NCBI GenBank assembly: GCA_012838585.1
Contig: DUPB01000118.1
Location: forward strand, 1-49,223
Direction of reading: 5' to 3'
Source of the DNA: Bacteroidales bacterium
GTDB taxonomy: Bacteria > Bacteroidota > Bacteroidia > Bacteroidales > Dysgonomonadaceae
DNA: 49,223 nt
Positions 25,161 through 36,564 of the stretch are shown here, in pieces. Position 1 is the stretch's first letter, and every line of letters begins with the position of its first letter. Below the pieces are notes generated by a model that did not search any database, was not told where the DNA came from, and saw only the letters and a list, made by a program, of their open reading frames with translations. The position numbers were made by a program, and so were the translations under genes.

Positions 25161-28100
25161 ATGGGATTCAATACATTTATAACGAAAATTTTTGGAAATA
25201 AAGCGCAACGTGACCTCAACGAGATCAACCCGATCGTCAAGAAGATAAAAGAGGCTTACCCGGCGATCGAGAAGCTCTCTAACGACGATCTGCGCGCCAA
25301 GACGAAGGAGCTGGAAAAAGAGATCAGGGAATTCGTCGCCCCGGAAAAGGAGCAGATAGAGCAACTAAAAGCCGGAATGGAGGAGATTGAACTGAGCGAA
25401 AGGGAGGCCGTCTGGAATCAGGTGGACAAGCTGGAGCAAACGATCTCCGAGAAATACCAGAAAAAACTGAACGAGATATTGCCAGTCGCCTTCTCCATCA
25501 TGAAGGATACGGCTCGCCGGTTCACGCAAAACAGCGAGGTGGTGGTAACGGCCACCGACTTCGATAGGGATTTGGCGGCCAACCACGACTTCGTACAGAT
25601 CAAGGGGAAGTATGCCATCTACCAAAATCACTGGATTGCCGGGGGTAACGAGATCACTTGGGATATGATACACTACGACGTGCAGCTCTTCGGGGGGGTG
25701 GTGCTTCACCAGGGTAAGATCGCCGAGATGGCCACCGGGGAGGGAAAGACGTTAGTAGCCACCCTGCCCGTGTTCCTCAACGCGCTCACGCACGAGGGGG
25801 TACACGTGGTGACGGTCAATGATTACCTGGCCAAGCGTGACTCGGAATGGATGGGCCCCATGTACATGTTCCATGGGCTGTCGGTAGATTGTATCGACAA
25901 GCATGAACCCAACTCCGAAGCGCGCCGCAAAGCGTACAATTCCGACGTCACCTTCGGCACCAATAACGAGTTTGGCTTCGATTACCTGCGCGATAACATG
26001 GCCATCTCGCCCAAGGACCTGGTTCAACGCAAGCACAATTACGCGATCGTGGACGAGGTGGACTCGGTATTGATTGATGATGCCCGAACCCCGCTGATTA
26101 TCTCCGGGCCGGTTCCCAAGGGGGAGGAGCAGCTCTACGATCAGTTCCGCCCGAGGGTAGAGATCATCGTGAAGGCGCAACGTGACCTCACGACAAAGCT
26201 GTTGGCCGAAGCGAGGACGAAAATGGCTTCAGAGGACCCCAAGGTGCAGGAGGAGGGTGCATTACTGCTCTTCCGCTCTTACAAGGGTATGCCGAAGTAC
26301 ACCCCGCTCATCAAATTCTTAAGCGAGCAGGGGGTCAAGTCCGCCATGCTCAAGACCGAGGCGTTCTACATGCAGGAGCAGATGCGGAACATGCATATCG
26401 TAACCGATCCGCTCTACTTCGTGATCGATGAGAAACAGAACAGCATCGAGTTGACCGATAAGGGTATCGACCTGTTGACCGGCAAGTCAGACGACCCCCA
26501 ATTCTTCATCCTGCCCGACATCGCATCACAACTGTCTGAATTGGAAACTGAAAACCTTTCCGATGAGGATAGGGCAGCCAAGAAAGATGAGCTGCTGCAG
26601 AACTACGCGATCAAGTCTGAGCGGGTACACACCATCAACCAGTTGCTCAAAGCGTACACCCTCTTCGAGAAAGACGTGGAGTACGTGGTGATCGATAACA
26701 AGGTGAAGATTGTAGACGAGCAGACGGGACGCGTGATGGAGGGGCGGCGTTACTCCGACGGGCTGCACCAGGCCATCGAGGCCAAGGAACGGGTCAAGGT
26801 GGAGGCGGCCACGCAGACCTTCGCGACCATCACGTTGCAGAACTTTTTCCGCATGTACGGCAAGCTGGCCGGTATGACCGGTACGGCCGAAACGGAAGCG
26901 GGAGAATTTTGGGACATCTACAAGTTAGACGTGGTGGTCATCCCGACCAATAGGCCCATTATTCGAGACGACCAGAACGACCGCATCTACAAGACGAAGC
27001 GGGAGAAGTACACGGCGGTTATCGAGGAGATATCTTCTCTGATCTCTCAGGGGCGGCCGGTGCTGGTGGGTACCACCTCCGTGGAGATATCGGAGTTGCT
27101 GAGCCGTATGCTCACGTTGCGGAAGATCAAGCACAATGTGCTGAACGCCAAGCTGCACCAGCGTGAGGCCGAGATCGTGGCCACGGCAGGGCAGAGCGGG
27201 GTAGTAACCATCGCGACAAACATGGCGGGACGTGGTACCGACATTAAACTTTCGCCCGAGGTGCGGGAAGCCGGTGGATTGGCTATCATCGGCACGGAGC
27301 GACACGAGTCACGTCGTGTTGACCGCCAGCTGCGGGGACGCGCGGGACGGCAGGGAGACCCCGGGTCATCGGTGTTCTTCGTCTCGTTGGAGGACGACCT
27401 GATGCGCCTGTTCGCCACGGAGCGGATCGCGGGCATGATGGACCGCATGGGGTTCAAAGAGGGCGACGTGTTGGAACACAACATGCTGAGCAAGTCGGTT
27501 GAACGGGCCCAAAAGAAGGTGGAAGAGAACAACTTCGGCATCCGTAAGCGATTGCTGGAATATGACGACGTGATGAACTCGCAGCGCGAAGTGATCTATA
27601 GACGCCGCCGTCACGCCCTGATGGGTGAACGGATCGATAACGACGTGGCCAACATGATCAGCGAGACCTCGAAGAACATCGTGGAAAACAACCTCGATTA
27701 CTACGAGGAGATGAAGCTGGAGCTCTACCGTGTGCTGGCCCTTGACGTTCCCTTCAAGGAGGAGGATGTGAAAAAGATAAGGCCGAACGAGGCGGTCGAC
27801 CTGGTCACGGAAAAAGCGTTTGAAACGTTCAAACGCAAAACAGAACGACTGGCGGAGATCGCCAATCCCGTCATCAAGCAGGTGTACGAGAACCAGGGCG
27901 CGGTGTACGAGAACATCCTCATACCCATCACGGATGGGAAGCGGGTGTACAATATCTCCTGCAACCTGAAAGAGGCTTACGAGACAGAATCGAAAGCGCT
28001 GGTGAAGGCGTTCGAAAAATCGATCCTGCTCCACACCATCGACGAGAACTGGAAGGATCACCTCAGGGTGATGGACGAGTTAAAGCAGTCGGTTCAAACA

Positions 28101-28460
28101 GCCAGCTACGAGCAAAAAGACCCGCTCCTGATCTACAAGTTGGAGTCGTTCAACCTCTTCCGGGAGATGGTCAACGACATGAACTCCAAGGCGGTGTCGA
28201 TATTGATGAGGGGACAAATACCTATCCAGGACCCGAGCAGCGTGCGCCAGGCCGCGCCCGAAAGGAAGACCGACTACAGCAAGTACCGTACCCAGAAAGA
28301 CGACACGGAAAACATGGGTCACCAGGGAGAGGGCAGGGGAGGGCAGCCACCCAGACAACCGCGGAAGCTGGAACCCATCCGGGTAGAGAAAAAAATCGGA
28401 CGAAACGAACCTTGTCCCTGCGGAAGCGGCAAGAAGTATAAAAATTGCCACGGTAGATAA
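25161..28460 (+). CDS. secA: Preprotein translocase ATPase SecA
   Basis: SecA drives export of unfolded proteins through SecYEG. At 1,099 residues it is longer than the E. coli protein, as is usual in Bacteroidetes, with extra material near residues 40-75 and 340-460. The Walker A motif ATGEGKT is at 191-197; the DEAD-like motif [14 protein letters not shown] follows; [14 protein letters not shown] and [12 protein letters not shown] are the conserved NBD2 motifs. The C-terminal zinc and SecB/ribosome-binding motif [15 protein letters not shown] closes it. A terminator lies about 100 bp downstream, so it ends its operon. Confidence 0.98.
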   Translation: MGFNTFITKIFGNKAQRDLNEINPIVKKIKEAYPAIEKLSNDDLRAKTKELEKEIREFVAPEKEQIEQLKAGMEEIELSEREAVWNQVDKLEQTISEKYQKKLNEILPVAFSIMKDTARRFTQNSEVVVTATDFDRDLAANHDFVQIKGKYAIYQNHWIAGGNEITWDMIHYDVQLFGGVVLHQGKIAEMATGEGKTLVATLPVFLNALTHEGVHVVTVNDYLAKRDSEWMGPMYMFHGLSVDCIDKHEPNSEARRKAYNSDVTFGTNNEFGFDYLRDNMAISPKDLVQRKHNYAIVDEVDSVLIDDARTPLIISGPVPKGEEQLYDQFRPRVEIIVKAQRDLTTKLLAEARTKMASEDPKVQEEGALLLFRSYKGMPKYTPLIKFLSEQGVKSAMLKTEAFYMQEQMRNMHIVTDPLYFVIDEKQNSIELTDKGIDLLTGKSDDPQFFILPDIASQLSELETENLSDEDRAAKKDELLQNYAIKSERVHTINQLLKAYTLFEKDVEYVVIDNKVKIVDEQTGRVMEGRRYSDGLHQAIEAKERVKVEAATQTFATITLQNFFRMYGKLAGMTGTAETEAGEFWDIYKLDVVVIPTNRPIIRDDQNDRIYKTKREKYTAVIEEISSLISQGRPVLVGTTSVEISELLSRMLTLRKIKHNVLNAKLHQREAEIVATAGQSGVVTIATNMAGRGTDIKLSPEVREAGGLAIIGTERHESRRVDRQLRGRAGRQGDPGSSVFFVSLEDDLMRLFATERIAGMMDRMGFKEGDVLEHNMLSKSVERAQKKVEENNFGIRKRLLEYDDVMNSQREVIYRRRRHALMGERIDNDVANMISETSKNIVENNLDYYEEMKLELYRVLALDVPFKEEDVKKIRPNEAVDLVTEKAFETFKRKTERLAEIANPVIKQVYENQGAVYENILIPITDGKRVYNISCNLKEAYETESKALVKAFEKSILLHTIDENWKDHLRVMDELKQSVQTASYEQKDPLLIYKLESFNLFREMVNDMNSKAVSILMRGQIPIQDPSSVRQAAPERKTDYSKYRTQKDDTENMGHQGEGRGGQPPRQPRKLEPIRVEKKIGRNEPCPCGSGKKYKNCHGR

Positions 28461-28557
28461 AAGAGTTTCCCAAACGGCTATCGCGAAAGGTGAGTAATGG
28501 ACTCACGAAAACCCATTTTTAAAGCCTGTTACGAACGTTTCTCTCTCGAGAATTTTT

Positions 28558-28600
28558 ACCCGTCTCGCCTCGTACCCAGAGCGCGTGGACGGGTTTTTTC
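28558..28600 (+). terminator. Rho-independent terminator after secA
   Basis: ACCCGTC (28558-28564) pairs with GACGGGT (28588-28594); inner CGC/GCG pairs help. A run of T (TTTTTT, 28594-28599) follows. Confidence 0.65.
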
Positions 28601-28612
28601 TTCCGTTTTTTG

Positions 28613-28643
28613 TTGATAAAACCGAAGAAAAGCCGTATCTTAG
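28613..28643 (+). promoter_or_regulatory. gyrA promoter candidate
   Basis: TTG (28613-28615), 20 bases, then TATCTTAG (28636-28643), which differs from TAnnTTTG by one base. It gives a leader of about 85 nt before gyrA. Confidence 0.5.
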
Positions 28644-28732
28644 TAGTTTGAAACGGTACCAGGGTATTGGTTTCTCACCTGCCTGATAATTAACAGGGTA
28701 GGTTTTTTTGGAAGAGAATTATCACGTTTACA

Positions 28733-31318
28733 ATGATTGATCAGGAAGACAGAATCATCAAGATTAACATCGAAGATGAAATGAAATCGTCGTACATCGA
28801 TTACTCGATGTCCGTTATCGTCTCCCGCGCGTTACCCGACGTGCGGGATGGTTTTAAACCGGTTCACCGGCGCATCCTGTACGGGATGTCAGAATTGGGC
28901 AACACCGCTGATAAGCCCCACAAGAAATCAGCCCGTATCGTGGGGGAGGTGCTGGGTAAATTTCACCCGCACGGCGACTCATCGGTATACAACGCGATGG
29001 TTCGCTTGGCGCAAGACTGGAGCATGCGCTACCCCTTGGTGGATGGACAGGGCAACATGGGGAGCGTGGATGGCGACAGCCCCGCGGCCATGCGGTACAC
29101 CGAAGCCCGGCTCAACAAGTTGGCCGAGGAGATGTTGCGCGATATCGATAAGGAGACCGTCGACTTTCAACTTAACTTCGATGATACGCTGCAAGAGCCT
29201 ACCGTTTTGCCCACACGCATTCCCAACCTGCTTATTAACGGATCTTCGGGTATCGCCGTGGGTATGGCTACCAATATCGCCCCACACAACCTTACCGAGT
29301 GCATCAACGGGATTATCGCGTATATTGATAATAAAGATATAGATACCAAGGGGTTAATGCATTATATCAAAGCCCCCGACTTCCCAACGGGCGCTTACAT
29401 CTACGGTTATCAAGGGGTAGAGGAGGCGTTCGAAACGGGTAGGGGACGCGTGGTGATGCGCGGGAAAGCCGAGATTGAATCGGATAAGTCCCACGATAAA
29501 ATTATCATCTCGGAGATACCCTACCTGGTGAATAAAGCCGATTTAATCAAAAGTATCGCCGACCTGGTGTCGGATAAAAAAATTGAGGGTATCTCTAACG
29601 TGAACGACGAGTCAGATCGCGAGGGCATGCGAATTGTGGTGGACATCAAGCGCGACGCCAACGCGAGCATCGTGCTAAACATGCTCTACAAGCTCACCGC
29701 GCTGCAATCTTCGTTTAGTGTAAACAACATCGCCCTGGTGAACGGCCGTCCCGAGATGCTGAACCTCAAGAGAATGATCGAGCTGTTCGTGGAACACCGT
29801 ATCGACGTTGTAATCCGCCGCACGCGATTCGACCTGCGCAAAGCCGAGGAGCGTGCCCATATCCTGGAGGGGCTCATCATCGCATCTGACAACATCGACG
29901 AGGTAATCGCCATCATCCGGGGATCGTCCACACCCCAAATGGCCATCCAACGACTGATGGAACGCTTCGAACTGTCTGAAATACAGGCCCGTGCCATCGT
30001 GGAGATGCGCCTCCGCCAGTTGACCGGCTTGGAGCAGGAGAAGCTGCACGCAGAATTCGAAGAGATTCAGAAGCTTATCGCCTACTTAAACGAGATCCTC
30101 ACCAATGAGGAGCTTCGGATGCAGGTAATTAAGGATGAGCTGATCGAGGTGCGCGATAAGTATGGCGATGAGCGCCGCTCGGAGATCATCTTTTCAGCCG
30201 AGGAGATGAACGCCGAAGACTTTTACGCCGATGACGAGATGGTAATCACCATCTCGCACATGGGGTACATCAAGCGAACCGCCCTATCGGAGTTCCAAAC
30301 GCAAAACAGGGGTGGGGTAGGAGCCCGCGGTACCGATACCCGCGATGAGGACTTCGTGGAGTACATCTACCCGGCCACCAACCACAACTACATGCTCTTC
30401 TTCACCCAAAAAGGGAAATGTTACTGGCTACGGGTATTCAAGATACCGGAAGGAACCAAGAACTCGAAGGGAAGGGCAATCCAGAACCTATTAAACATCG
30501 ATTCAGACGATTCGGTAACCGCGTTCGTACGGGTAGAAGACCTTCAGGATGAGGAGTATATCAATTCCAATTACCTGCTGTTCTGCACGCGCAACGGGGT
30601 GGTGAAAAAGACGCTGCTCGAAGCCTACTCCAGGCCCCGACAAAACGGCGTGATCGCGATTACCCTGCGCGATGACGACCAGGTAATATCCGTACGGTTG
30701 ACCGATGGAAAGAAGCACGTGATCCTGGCCAACCGCAATGGACGAGCGATTCGCTTCGATGAAGAGGACGTTCGTCCCATGGGGCGTACCGCTAGCGGGG
30801 TGAAAGGGATAACGTTGGACGATGACGGGGAGGACGCCGTGATAGGTATGATTTGCATGGATCCGGAGTCGGATAACACCATCCTAGTCGTATCCGAACA
30901 GGGGTACGGTAAACGAACCATGCTGAATGACGAGGATGGTGAACCGGTGTATCGGATCACGCGTCGAGGCGGTAAAGGGGTTAAAACCATCAACATTACC
31001 GACAAGACGGGTAAGTTGGTGGCCATCAAAAGTGTAACGGACGACAATGATTTAATGATAATTAACAAATCAGGCATAACGATACGCGTAAAAATTTCCG
31101 ATATTCGCATCATGGGACGCGTAACGCAGGGGGTCCGCTTGATTAACTTGGAAAAAAGAAACGATGAGATCGCATCTGTTTGCAAGGTGAACGCTGAAGA
31201 TAATGGAGAAGATGACGATGATGTAAACGTGGAAGAGTACGAGAATGATGAGAAAAGCGGTGATGTGAACGACGCTGAAATGAGTGGTGAAGTGAATACC
31301 GATGAGAACGTGAATTAA
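28733..31318 (+). CDS. gyrA: DNA gyrase subunit A
   Basis: Gyrase A cuts and rejoins DNA so that the GyrA2-GyrB2 enzyme can introduce negative supercoils. The 861-residue protein has the catalytic Tyr122 in [10 protein letters not shown], the quinolone region [14 protein letters not shown] and a gyrase-box-like QNRGGVG in the C-terminal beta-pinwheel, which supports gyrase over topoisomerase IV. Numbering matches E. coli through this region: Ser83 is kept but position 87, Asp in E. coli, is Asn. The tail is strongly acidic ([14 protein letters not shown]). It has its own promoter candidate after the secA terminator. Confidence 0.97.
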   Translation: MIDQEDRIIKINIEDEMKSSYIDYSMSVIVSRALPDVRDGFKPVHRRILYGMSELGNTADKPHKKSARIVGEVLGKFHPHGDSSVYNAMVRLAQDWSMRYPLVDGQGNMGSVDGDSPAAMRYTEARLNKLAEEMLRDIDKETVDFQLNFDDTLQEPTVLPTRIPNLLINGSSGIAVGMATNIAPHNLTECINGIIAYIDNKDIDTKGLMHYIKAPDFPTGAYIYGYQGVEEAFETGRGRVVMRGKAEIESDKSHDKIIISEIPYLVNKADLIKSIADLVSDKKIEGISNVNDESDREGMRIVVDIKRDANASIVLNMLYKLTALQSSFSVNNIALVNGRPEMLNLKRMIELFVEHRIDVVIRRTRFDLRKAEERAHILEGLIIASDNIDEVIAIIRGSSTPQMAIQRLMERFELSEIQARAIVEMRLRQLTGLEQEKLHAEFEEIQKLIAYLNEILTNEELRMQVIKDELIEVRDKYGDERRSEIIFSAEEMNAEDFYADDEMVITISHMGYIKRTALSEFQTQNRGGVGARGTDTRDEDFVEYIYPATNHNYMLFFTQKGKCYWLRVFKIPEGTKNSKGRAIQNLLNIDSDDSVTAFVRVEDLQDEEYINSNYLLFCTRNGVVKKTLLEAYSRPRQNGVIAITLRDDDQVISVRLTDGKKHVILANRNGRAIRFDEEDVRPMGRTASGVKGITLDDDGEDAVIGMICMDPESDNTILVVSEQGYGKRTMLNDEDGEPVYRITRRGGKGVKTINITDKTGKLVAIKSVTDDNDLMIINKSGITIRVKISDIRIMGRVTQGVRLINLEKRNDEIASVCKVNAEDNGEDDDDVNVEEYENDEKSGDVNDAEMSGEVNTDENVN

Positions 31319-31422
31319 ACTTTTTAATTATTAGAAGTCTTAATATAGTAATCGCAACACGTGCGAGCGAAAGAGATGCTATAACGTTAAACCGTAACTA
31401 GAATTTATCAAACAATTAAAAC

Positions 31423-32712
31423 ATGAATACAATGAGAAGAATTTTACTCCTTAGTATGATGGCCCTTTTCGCTACAGGCGCCCTCTTCGCGCAAAAGTCG
31501 GCACTTAGAGACGCCAAAAGAGCCTATGGAAGGGACGATTTGAATGAAGCACGCACTCTAATTCAGCAAGCCGCCTCCAATGAAGAGACGGCAACGAACC
31601 CCGAAACGTGGAAGGTGATGGGCGACATTGGCAACAAGGCGTTTGATAACGAGCACGCCAAGGCGGTGCTGGGGCAGGGACCTAACGAAAAGGTGATGTT
31701 CGATGGTCTGATGGAGTGCTACCTGCCATACCTTAAGGCCGATTCACTATCGGAGATTCCTGATGAAAAGGGTCGTGTCCGGAATAGGTATCGCAAGGAT
31801 ATAGCCAGTATCCTGAAAGCCAACCACCCGTATTACATCAATGGGGGGGTCTACTACAGTGAGCAGGGAGACCATAAAAAGGCTGCCGACTTCTTTGAAG
31901 TGTACTGGAATATTCCCACGTTGCCCCTTTATGATGGCCAAAAAGATGCGTTCGTGCTGGATAGCACCTTCCAAACCATCAAGTACTACGCCATCATCAG
32001 CGCCATCCAGTCCAAAGACAACGAGCGAACGCTAAAAATGATAGAGCGGGCGATAAACGAGCCTTTCATTGAAAATAGCACATTCGAGGAGAGTGCCCTG
32101 TACGAGTTGATGGCCACCGAGTACATAAACATGGGCGATTCAGCTAACTACCAGCGGGCACTTGAGTTGGGAGCACAAAAATTCCCCTCAAGTAACTACT
32201 TTGTCACGAATCTCGCGAACATCTTCATTCGTAGTGGTGAGGGTGATAAAGCCATTCAATACCTTGACCAGGCTATAGAAAACGACCCCTCAAATGGTTG
32301 TGACCTATACAGCGTGAAAGGTGCCTTAATAGCTCAAAATGGTGATTTCGTAGGTGCGGAAGCTGAATACAAGAAAGCGCTTGAATCGGATGCCAATTGT
32401 GAAAGGGGACTGGAACACCTGGCTAGGAATTATATTATCCAAGCGCAGGATTTGAAAGATGTGACAGCATCATTGACAAATAGGCAACAGCAGGTGGAAA
32501 ACGACAAAAAGATTGTGCATTTTTACGAATTATCGCTTCCGCTGCTGGAAAAACTGGATAAGCTGCTCAAAGAACGCAGTGCATCACAAAGTGAGATTAA
32601 CAATGCGCTGTTGCTCCTTAGGAATGTATACTATAACTTAAGTGTACTTGGGGTAGACAAGTCAACGGAACTAGAATCGATCGAGAATCAACTTCCTGAA
32701 GAACTGAAGTAA
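31423..32712 (+). CDS. Secreted tetratricopeptide repeat protein
   Basis: The 429-residue protein begins MNTMRRILLLSMMALFATGA and ends its signal at LFAQ, so it is exported to the periplasm or outer membrane. Several TPR-like helical pairs follow, e.g. FVTNLANIFIRSGEGDKAIQ, LYSVKGALIAQNGDFVGAEA and an earlier YINGGVYYSEQGDHKKAADF. Such proteins act as scaffolds in envelope complexes. It follows gyrA after 104 bp in which I found no promoter box. The partner is unknown. Confidence 0.8.
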   Translation: MNTMRRILLLSMMALFATGALFAQKSALRDAKRAYGRDDLNEARTLIQQAASNEETATNPETWKVMGDIGNKAFDNEHAKAVLGQGPNEKVMFDGLMECYLPYLKADSLSEIPDEKGRVRNRYRKDIASILKANHPYYINGGVYYSEQGDHKKAADFFEVYWNIPTLPLYDGQKDAFVLDSTFQTIKYYAIISAIQSKDNERTLKMIERAINEPFIENSTFEESALYELMATEYINMGDSANYQRALELGAQKFPSSNYFVTNLANIFIRSGEGDKAIQYLDQAIENDPSNGCDLYSVKGALIAQNGDFVGAEAEYKKALESDANCERGLEHLARNYIIQAQDLKDVTASLTNRQQQVENDKKIVHFYELSLPLLEKLDKLLKERSASQSEINNALLLLRNVYYNLSVLGVDKSTELESIENQLPEELK

Positions 32713-32719
32713 CGAGATC

Positions 32720-32995
32720 CTAATAAACATCCGCTTTATAACCAAGTTGGACTGCACGCGAGGGAAATAGCCTAAATGCTGTTTCTCTCGCATATTTTAA
32801 TACCTTTAGTGTCTCGTCCAGAAATAGGCGAGAAACAGGCAAAATCCCTCCACGCATCCAATTAAACATAATAGTAATTATAGGACTTTCCTGGGCTATC
32901 CTTTCAAGTAAATCATTAACCTCCTGAAAATTTGTTTTAATGTATAGATTCCAATGCGGATAACCTACAAATGCAGATAACGTACTACATAAGGT
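32720..32995 (-). pseudogene. Possible degraded coding relic
   Basis: On the minus strand an open frame of about 91 codons ends in TAG at 32722-32720 and starts just after a stop at 32998, with no early ATG. It reads like protein (TLSAFVGYPHWNLYI, IAQESPIITIMFNWM, KVLKYARETAFRLF), but I recognise no family. Only the last 55 or so codons follow an in-frame ATG. It overlaps the hairpin above, which counts against a living gene. The rest of the 508-bp gap holds only the purM promoter. Confidence 0.2.
32758..32797 (+). terminator. Hairpin, probable terminator after the TPR gene
   Basis: GCGAGGGAAA (32758-32767) pairs with TTTCTCTCGC (32782-32791) over 10 bases with one G-U pair, then ATATTTTAA. 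The T tail is weak. Confidence 0.5.
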
Positions 32996-33026
32996 TCAAT
33001 CAAGTGCGTATTCCGATCTTTTTTTG

Positions 33027-33034
33027 TATTTTTG
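33027..33034 (+). promoter_or_regulatory. Promoter -7 element before the purM-like gene
   Basis: TATTTTTG, full match to TAnnTTTG, about 187 bases before the ATG. The long leader (33040-33220) contains a small frame, 33068-33214, that I do not think is real. Confidence 0.5.
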
Positions 33035-33220
33035 TGCATCAGGAAAATATCTCCTTATAGAGCATCAATGTATAATATATTGAACTTTCACATGTTATTT
33101 ACGCCAATCGAGCTTGAAAGCGATGAAACAGTTACATGCGAAAGTATAGGTAATGTACAAACGCAAGTGGTACGATGCGCTGTACACCCGGAATCAGAGA
33201 TCAATTGTAGATAAACAGGT

Positions 33221-34396
33221 ATGGCAACTACCCAACGATATGACCAGCGCGGTGTTTCCGCGACGAAAGAAGAGGTACACGCGGCGATTAAAAACAGCGA
33301 TAAGGGCTTGTATCCCAATGCCTTCTGTAAGATTATCCCGGATTACCTCGGGAATGACGCGGCCTATTGCAACGTGATGCACGCGGACGGTGCCGGTACG
33401 AAATCATCGCTTGCCTACGTCTACTGGAAAGAGACGGGCGACCTGTCGGTTTGGAAAGGGATCGCGCAAGATGCGCTGATTATGAACGTGGACGACCTGC
33501 TTTGCGTGGGTGCCACTAACAACATCTTGGTTTCTTCCACCATTGGTCGCAATAAAAACCTGATCCCAGGTGAGGTAATTGCAGCTATTATCAACGGGAC
33601 CAACGAGTTATGCGAAGAGCTGACGGCTATGGGCGTGCGTGTCTACCCCACCGGCGGTGAGACTGCCGACGTGGGTGACCTGGTACGCACCATCATCGTG
33701 GATAGCACGGTGACCTGCAGGATGCGGCGTGCCGACGTGATCGATAACGCCCGCATACAGGCGGGTGACGTGATCGTTGGACTCTCTTCATCGGGACAAG
33801 CCACCTACGAGAAGGAGTACAACGGCGGGATGGGCAGCAACGGGCTCACCTCGGCGCGACACGACCTGTTCGCACACTATCTGGCAAAAAAATACCCGGA
33901 AAGTTACGACCCATCCATCCCGGAGCACTTGATCTATTCCGGCAACCTGAAGTTGACGGAGATAATCGAAGGGCTGGGTGTGGATGCCGGGAAGCTGGTA
34001 CTATCCCCCACCCGCACCTATGCGCCCATTATATCACTGATACTAAAGGAATTAAGAGAAATAATTAACGGGATGGTTCACTGTTCCGGAGGTGCGCAAA
34101 CCAAGGTGTTGCACTTTTTAAAGGATGGATTGCGGGCGGTTAAAAACAACCTGTTCCCAACCCCTCCGCTCTTTCAACTTATCCAGGAGCAGTCGCAGAC
34201 CGACTGGAAAGAGATGTACCGGGTATTCAACATGGGGCACCGTATGGAGCTGTACCTGCCCGAGGCTTATGCCCAGCAGGTCATCGATATCTCTCGTTCG
34301 TTTAACGTGGATGCGCAAATCGTGGGACACGTTGAAAAGTCGGACAAAAAAGAGGTGCGTATCGAGGGTGAACAGGGGCAGTTCAGTTATTTTTAA
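33221..34396 (+). CDS. purM: Phosphoribosylformylglycinamidine cyclo-ligase-like (AIR synthase) protein
   Basis: PurM closes the imidazole ring in de novo purine synthesis. The 391-residue protein has the AIRS pattern: [15 protein letters not shown], an ATP-site loop [39 protein letters not shown] and a C-terminal [13 protein letters not shown]. It is slightly longer than the usual bacterial enzyme, with a diverged C-terminal half, so the symbol rests on the conserved N-terminal domain. It is followed on the same strand by prfA (80 bp), pyrF and an HD protein; pyrF is also a nucleotide-synthesis gene. Confidence 0.82.
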   Translation: MATTQRYDQRGVSATKEEVHAAIKNSDKGLYPNAFCKIIPDYLGNDAAYCNVMHADGAGTKSSLAYVYWKETGDLSVWKGIAQDALIMNVDDLLCVGATNNILVSSTIGRNKNLIPGEVIAAIINGTNELCEELTAMGVRVYPTGGETADVGDLVRTIIVDSTVTCRMRRADVIDNARIQAGDVIVGLSSSGQATYEKEYNGGMGSNGLTSARHDLFAHYLAKKYPESYDPSIPEHLIYSGNLKLTEIIEGLGVDAGKLVLSPTRTYAPIISLILKELREIINGMVHCSGGAQTKVLHFLKDGLRAVKNNLFPTPPLFQLIQEQSQTDWKEMYRVFNMGHRMELYLPEAYAQQVIDISRSFNVDAQIVGHVEKSDKKEVRIEGEQGQFSYF

Positions 34397-34476
34397 ACCG
34401 TTCTCATGCAAGAATCATTCACTGTGCCAGTTGCTATAAGAAAAAGCTTGCCGTCGCCCAAAACAACTACAAGAAG

Positions 34477-35562
34477 ATGTCAGAAAATTCATTGTTAGAC
34501 AAATTGGAACACTTGGTCGCCCGTTTCGAAGAGGTGGGCACGCTGATCGCGGATCCCTCCGTGATTGCCGATATGGATCGGTACGTGAAGCTGAACAAGG
34601 AGTATAGCGATCTTCAGAAGATCGTTGAGGCACGTAACGAATACAAATTGGCCCTTGACAGCATTGCCGAGGCCAAGAGCATTCTGGAAAACGAATCGGA
34701 TGCTGACCTGCGGCAACTGGCCCAAGATGAGCTGACACTGCACAGCGACAGGATTCCTGAACTTGAGGAGGAGATCAAGCTGTTGCTCATTCCTGCCGAT
34801 CCTGAAGATGCCAAAAACGCGGTAATGGAGATACGTGCCGGTACCGGGGGTGATGAAGCTTCCATCTTCGCGGGCGACCTCTATAAGATGTATACCCGCT
34901 ATTGCGAGGGTAAAGGGTGGAGCACGGAGGTGGTTGGCTACACCGAAGGGACGGCTGGCGGCTATAAAGAGATTATCTTTACTGTAACCGGGAGCGACGT
35001 GTATGGAACGTTGAAGTATGAATCCGGGGTACACCGGGTGCAACGGGTACCCCAGACCGAAACGCAAGGGCGTGTGCATACCTCGGCAGCCACGGTGGCT
35101 GTGTTACCCGAGGCGGAGGAGTTCGACGTGGATCTCAACCCCGCCGATATCGACTTTCAGACCGCGCGCTCAAGCGGTGCCGGTGGACAGCACGTGAACA
35201 AGGTGGAGACCAAGGTGCAACTCACCCATAGGCCAACGGGGATCGTGGTGGTCTGCCAAGAGGGACGGTCGCAGCTGAAAAATAGGGAGACGGCCATGCA
35301 GATGTTGCGGGCCCGACTGTACGATATGGAAGTCACCAAGCGTCAAGGCGATATCGCCTCCCGGAGGAGGACAATGGTATCCACGGGCGACCGCTCGGCT
35401 AAAATTCGCACCTATAACTATCCGCAGGGGCGCATCACCGACCACCGTATCAACTACACCATCTACAACCTTCCCGCGTTCATGAACGGGGAAATTCAAG
35501 AGGTAATCGATCGGCTCATGGTGACCGAAAACGCCGAAAAAATGAAAGAAACGAAACTGTAA
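34477..35562 (+). CDS. prfA: Peptide chain release factor 1
   Basis: RF1 ends translation at UAA and UAG. The 361-residue protein has GGQ in [16 protein letters not shown] and, in the codon-reading loop, the RF1-type tripeptide PQT in [19 protein letters not shown], which distinguishes it from RF2 (SPF). The N-terminal half is a coiled-coil domain ([20 protein letters not shown] region). Length is normal. The 80-bp gap from the purM-like gene has no clear promoter. Confidence 0.97.
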   Translation: MSENSLLDKLEHLVARFEEVGTLIADPSVIADMDRYVKLNKEYSDLQKIVEARNEYKLALDSIAEAKSILENESDADLRQLAQDELTLHSDRIPELEEEIKLLLIPADPEDAKNAVMEIRAGTGGDEASIFAGDLYKMYTRYCEGKGWSTEVVGYTEGTAGGYKEIIFTVTGSDVYGTLKYESGVHRVQRVPQTETQGRVHTSAATVAVLPEAEEFDVDLNPADIDFQTARSSGAGGQHVNKVETKVQLTHRPTGIVVVCQEGRSQLKNRETAMQMLRARLYDMEVTKRQGDIASRRRTMVSTGDRSAKIRTYNYPQGRITDHRINYTIYNLPAFMNGEIQEVIDRLMVTENAEKMKETKL

Positions 35563-35648
35563 ACCTATAGTATTTGTTACGCTTTTATTCAAAACACGCT
35601 GTTTTTTAGCAATATGCCATATAAAAGACCCTATTTTACCAAACGAGT

Positions 35649-36473
35649 ATGACCAAGCTTGAACTATTTGAACAGGTAAAACAGAAACAATCTTTCCTCT
35701 GCGTGGGGTTGGATACCGATAGCCAAAAGATACCTCGGCACCTCTTGGAGATGGAGGATCCCATTTACGAGTTCAACAAGGCGATTATCGATGCTACCGC
35801 ACCCTACTGCGTGGCTTTCAAACCCAACCTCGCCTTTTACGAGAGCGAGGGAACCGCGGGGTGGATGTCACTGGAAAAAAGTATAGCCTATATCCGCCAA
35901 CGCTACCCCGAGCAGTTTATCATTGCCGACGCCAAACGGGGCGATATTGGCAACACGAGCGAGATGTATGCCCGAACCTTCTTCGAGACGCTGAAGGCTG
36001 ACGCGGTGACGGTAGCTCCCTACATGGGTGAAGACAGCGTGAAGCCGTTCCTGAATCAACCGGGGTGGTGGGTGGTACTGCTAGCCCTCACCAGCAATAA
36101 GGGGTCACTTGACTTTCAGCTGACCGCCGATGTGAACGGCGAACGGCTCTTCGAGAAAGTGCTGCGCGTATCCCAAGAGTGGGCATCTAACGAGCAGATG
36201 ATGTACGTGGTGGGAGCCACCCAAGGAGAGCGGTTTAAAGAGGTGCGGAAGATCGCGCCCCACCACTTCCTGCTGGTCCCGGGTGTAGGTGCACAGGGCG
36301 GCTCCCTTGAAGAGGTGTGCCGATACGGGATGAACCGGGAGTGCGGACTGCTGGTCAACTCCTCCAGGGCAATCATCTACGCCGATCAAGGGGCAGGATT
36401 CGCACAGGCGGCAGCGGAGGAGGCGGCCAAGTTGCAGAAAGAGATGCAAGCGATGTTGCATAAGTACCTCTAA
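35649..36473 (+). CDS. pyrF: Orotidine 5'-phosphate decarboxylase, type 2
   Basis: Forms UMP from OMP in pyrimidine synthesis. The 274-residue length and motif [20 protein letters not shown], which holds the catalytic Asp-Lys-Asp set, place it in the type 2 family. [29 protein letters not shown] and [11 protein letters not shown] are further conserved parts. It sits 86 bp after prfA and 91 bp before the HD gene, all on one strand. Confidence 0.96.
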   Translation: MTKLELFEQVKQKQSFLCVGLDTDSQKIPRHLLEMEDPIYEFNKAIIDATAPYCVAFKPNLAFYESEGTAGWMSLEKSIAYIRQRYPEQFIIADAKRGDIGNTSEMYARTFFETLKADAVTVAPYMGEDSVKPFLNQPGWWVVLLALTSNKGSLDFQLTADVNGERLFEKVLRVSQEWASNEQMMYVVGATQGERFKEVRKIAPHHFLLVPGVGAQGGSLEEVCRYGMNRECGLLVNSSRAIIYADQGAGFAQAAAEEAAKLQKEMQAMLHKYL

Positions 36474-36504
36474 CGTTACAAATACATTTTTTTTGCCCTT
36501 ACCA

Positions 36505-36534
36505 ACGTTTGCCAGAAACGTATGTCAGACTGAC
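36505..36534. repeat. Two adjacent short palindromes before the HD gene
   Basis: ACGTTT-GCCAG-AAACGT (36505-36521) is followed after two bases by GTCAG-A-CTGAC (36524-36534). Both are perfect. They lie 30 bases before the HD gene start; without a T tail they look less like a terminator than binding sites. Confidence 0.45.
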
Positions 36535-36564
36535 AACAAAACAAACATTGAAAGTACTTGAACC

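Noticed and set aside
33032-33214. 60-residue plus-strand frame before purM
   Set aside because: It lies in the leader right after the promoter box, has unremarkable composition and no recognisable family.
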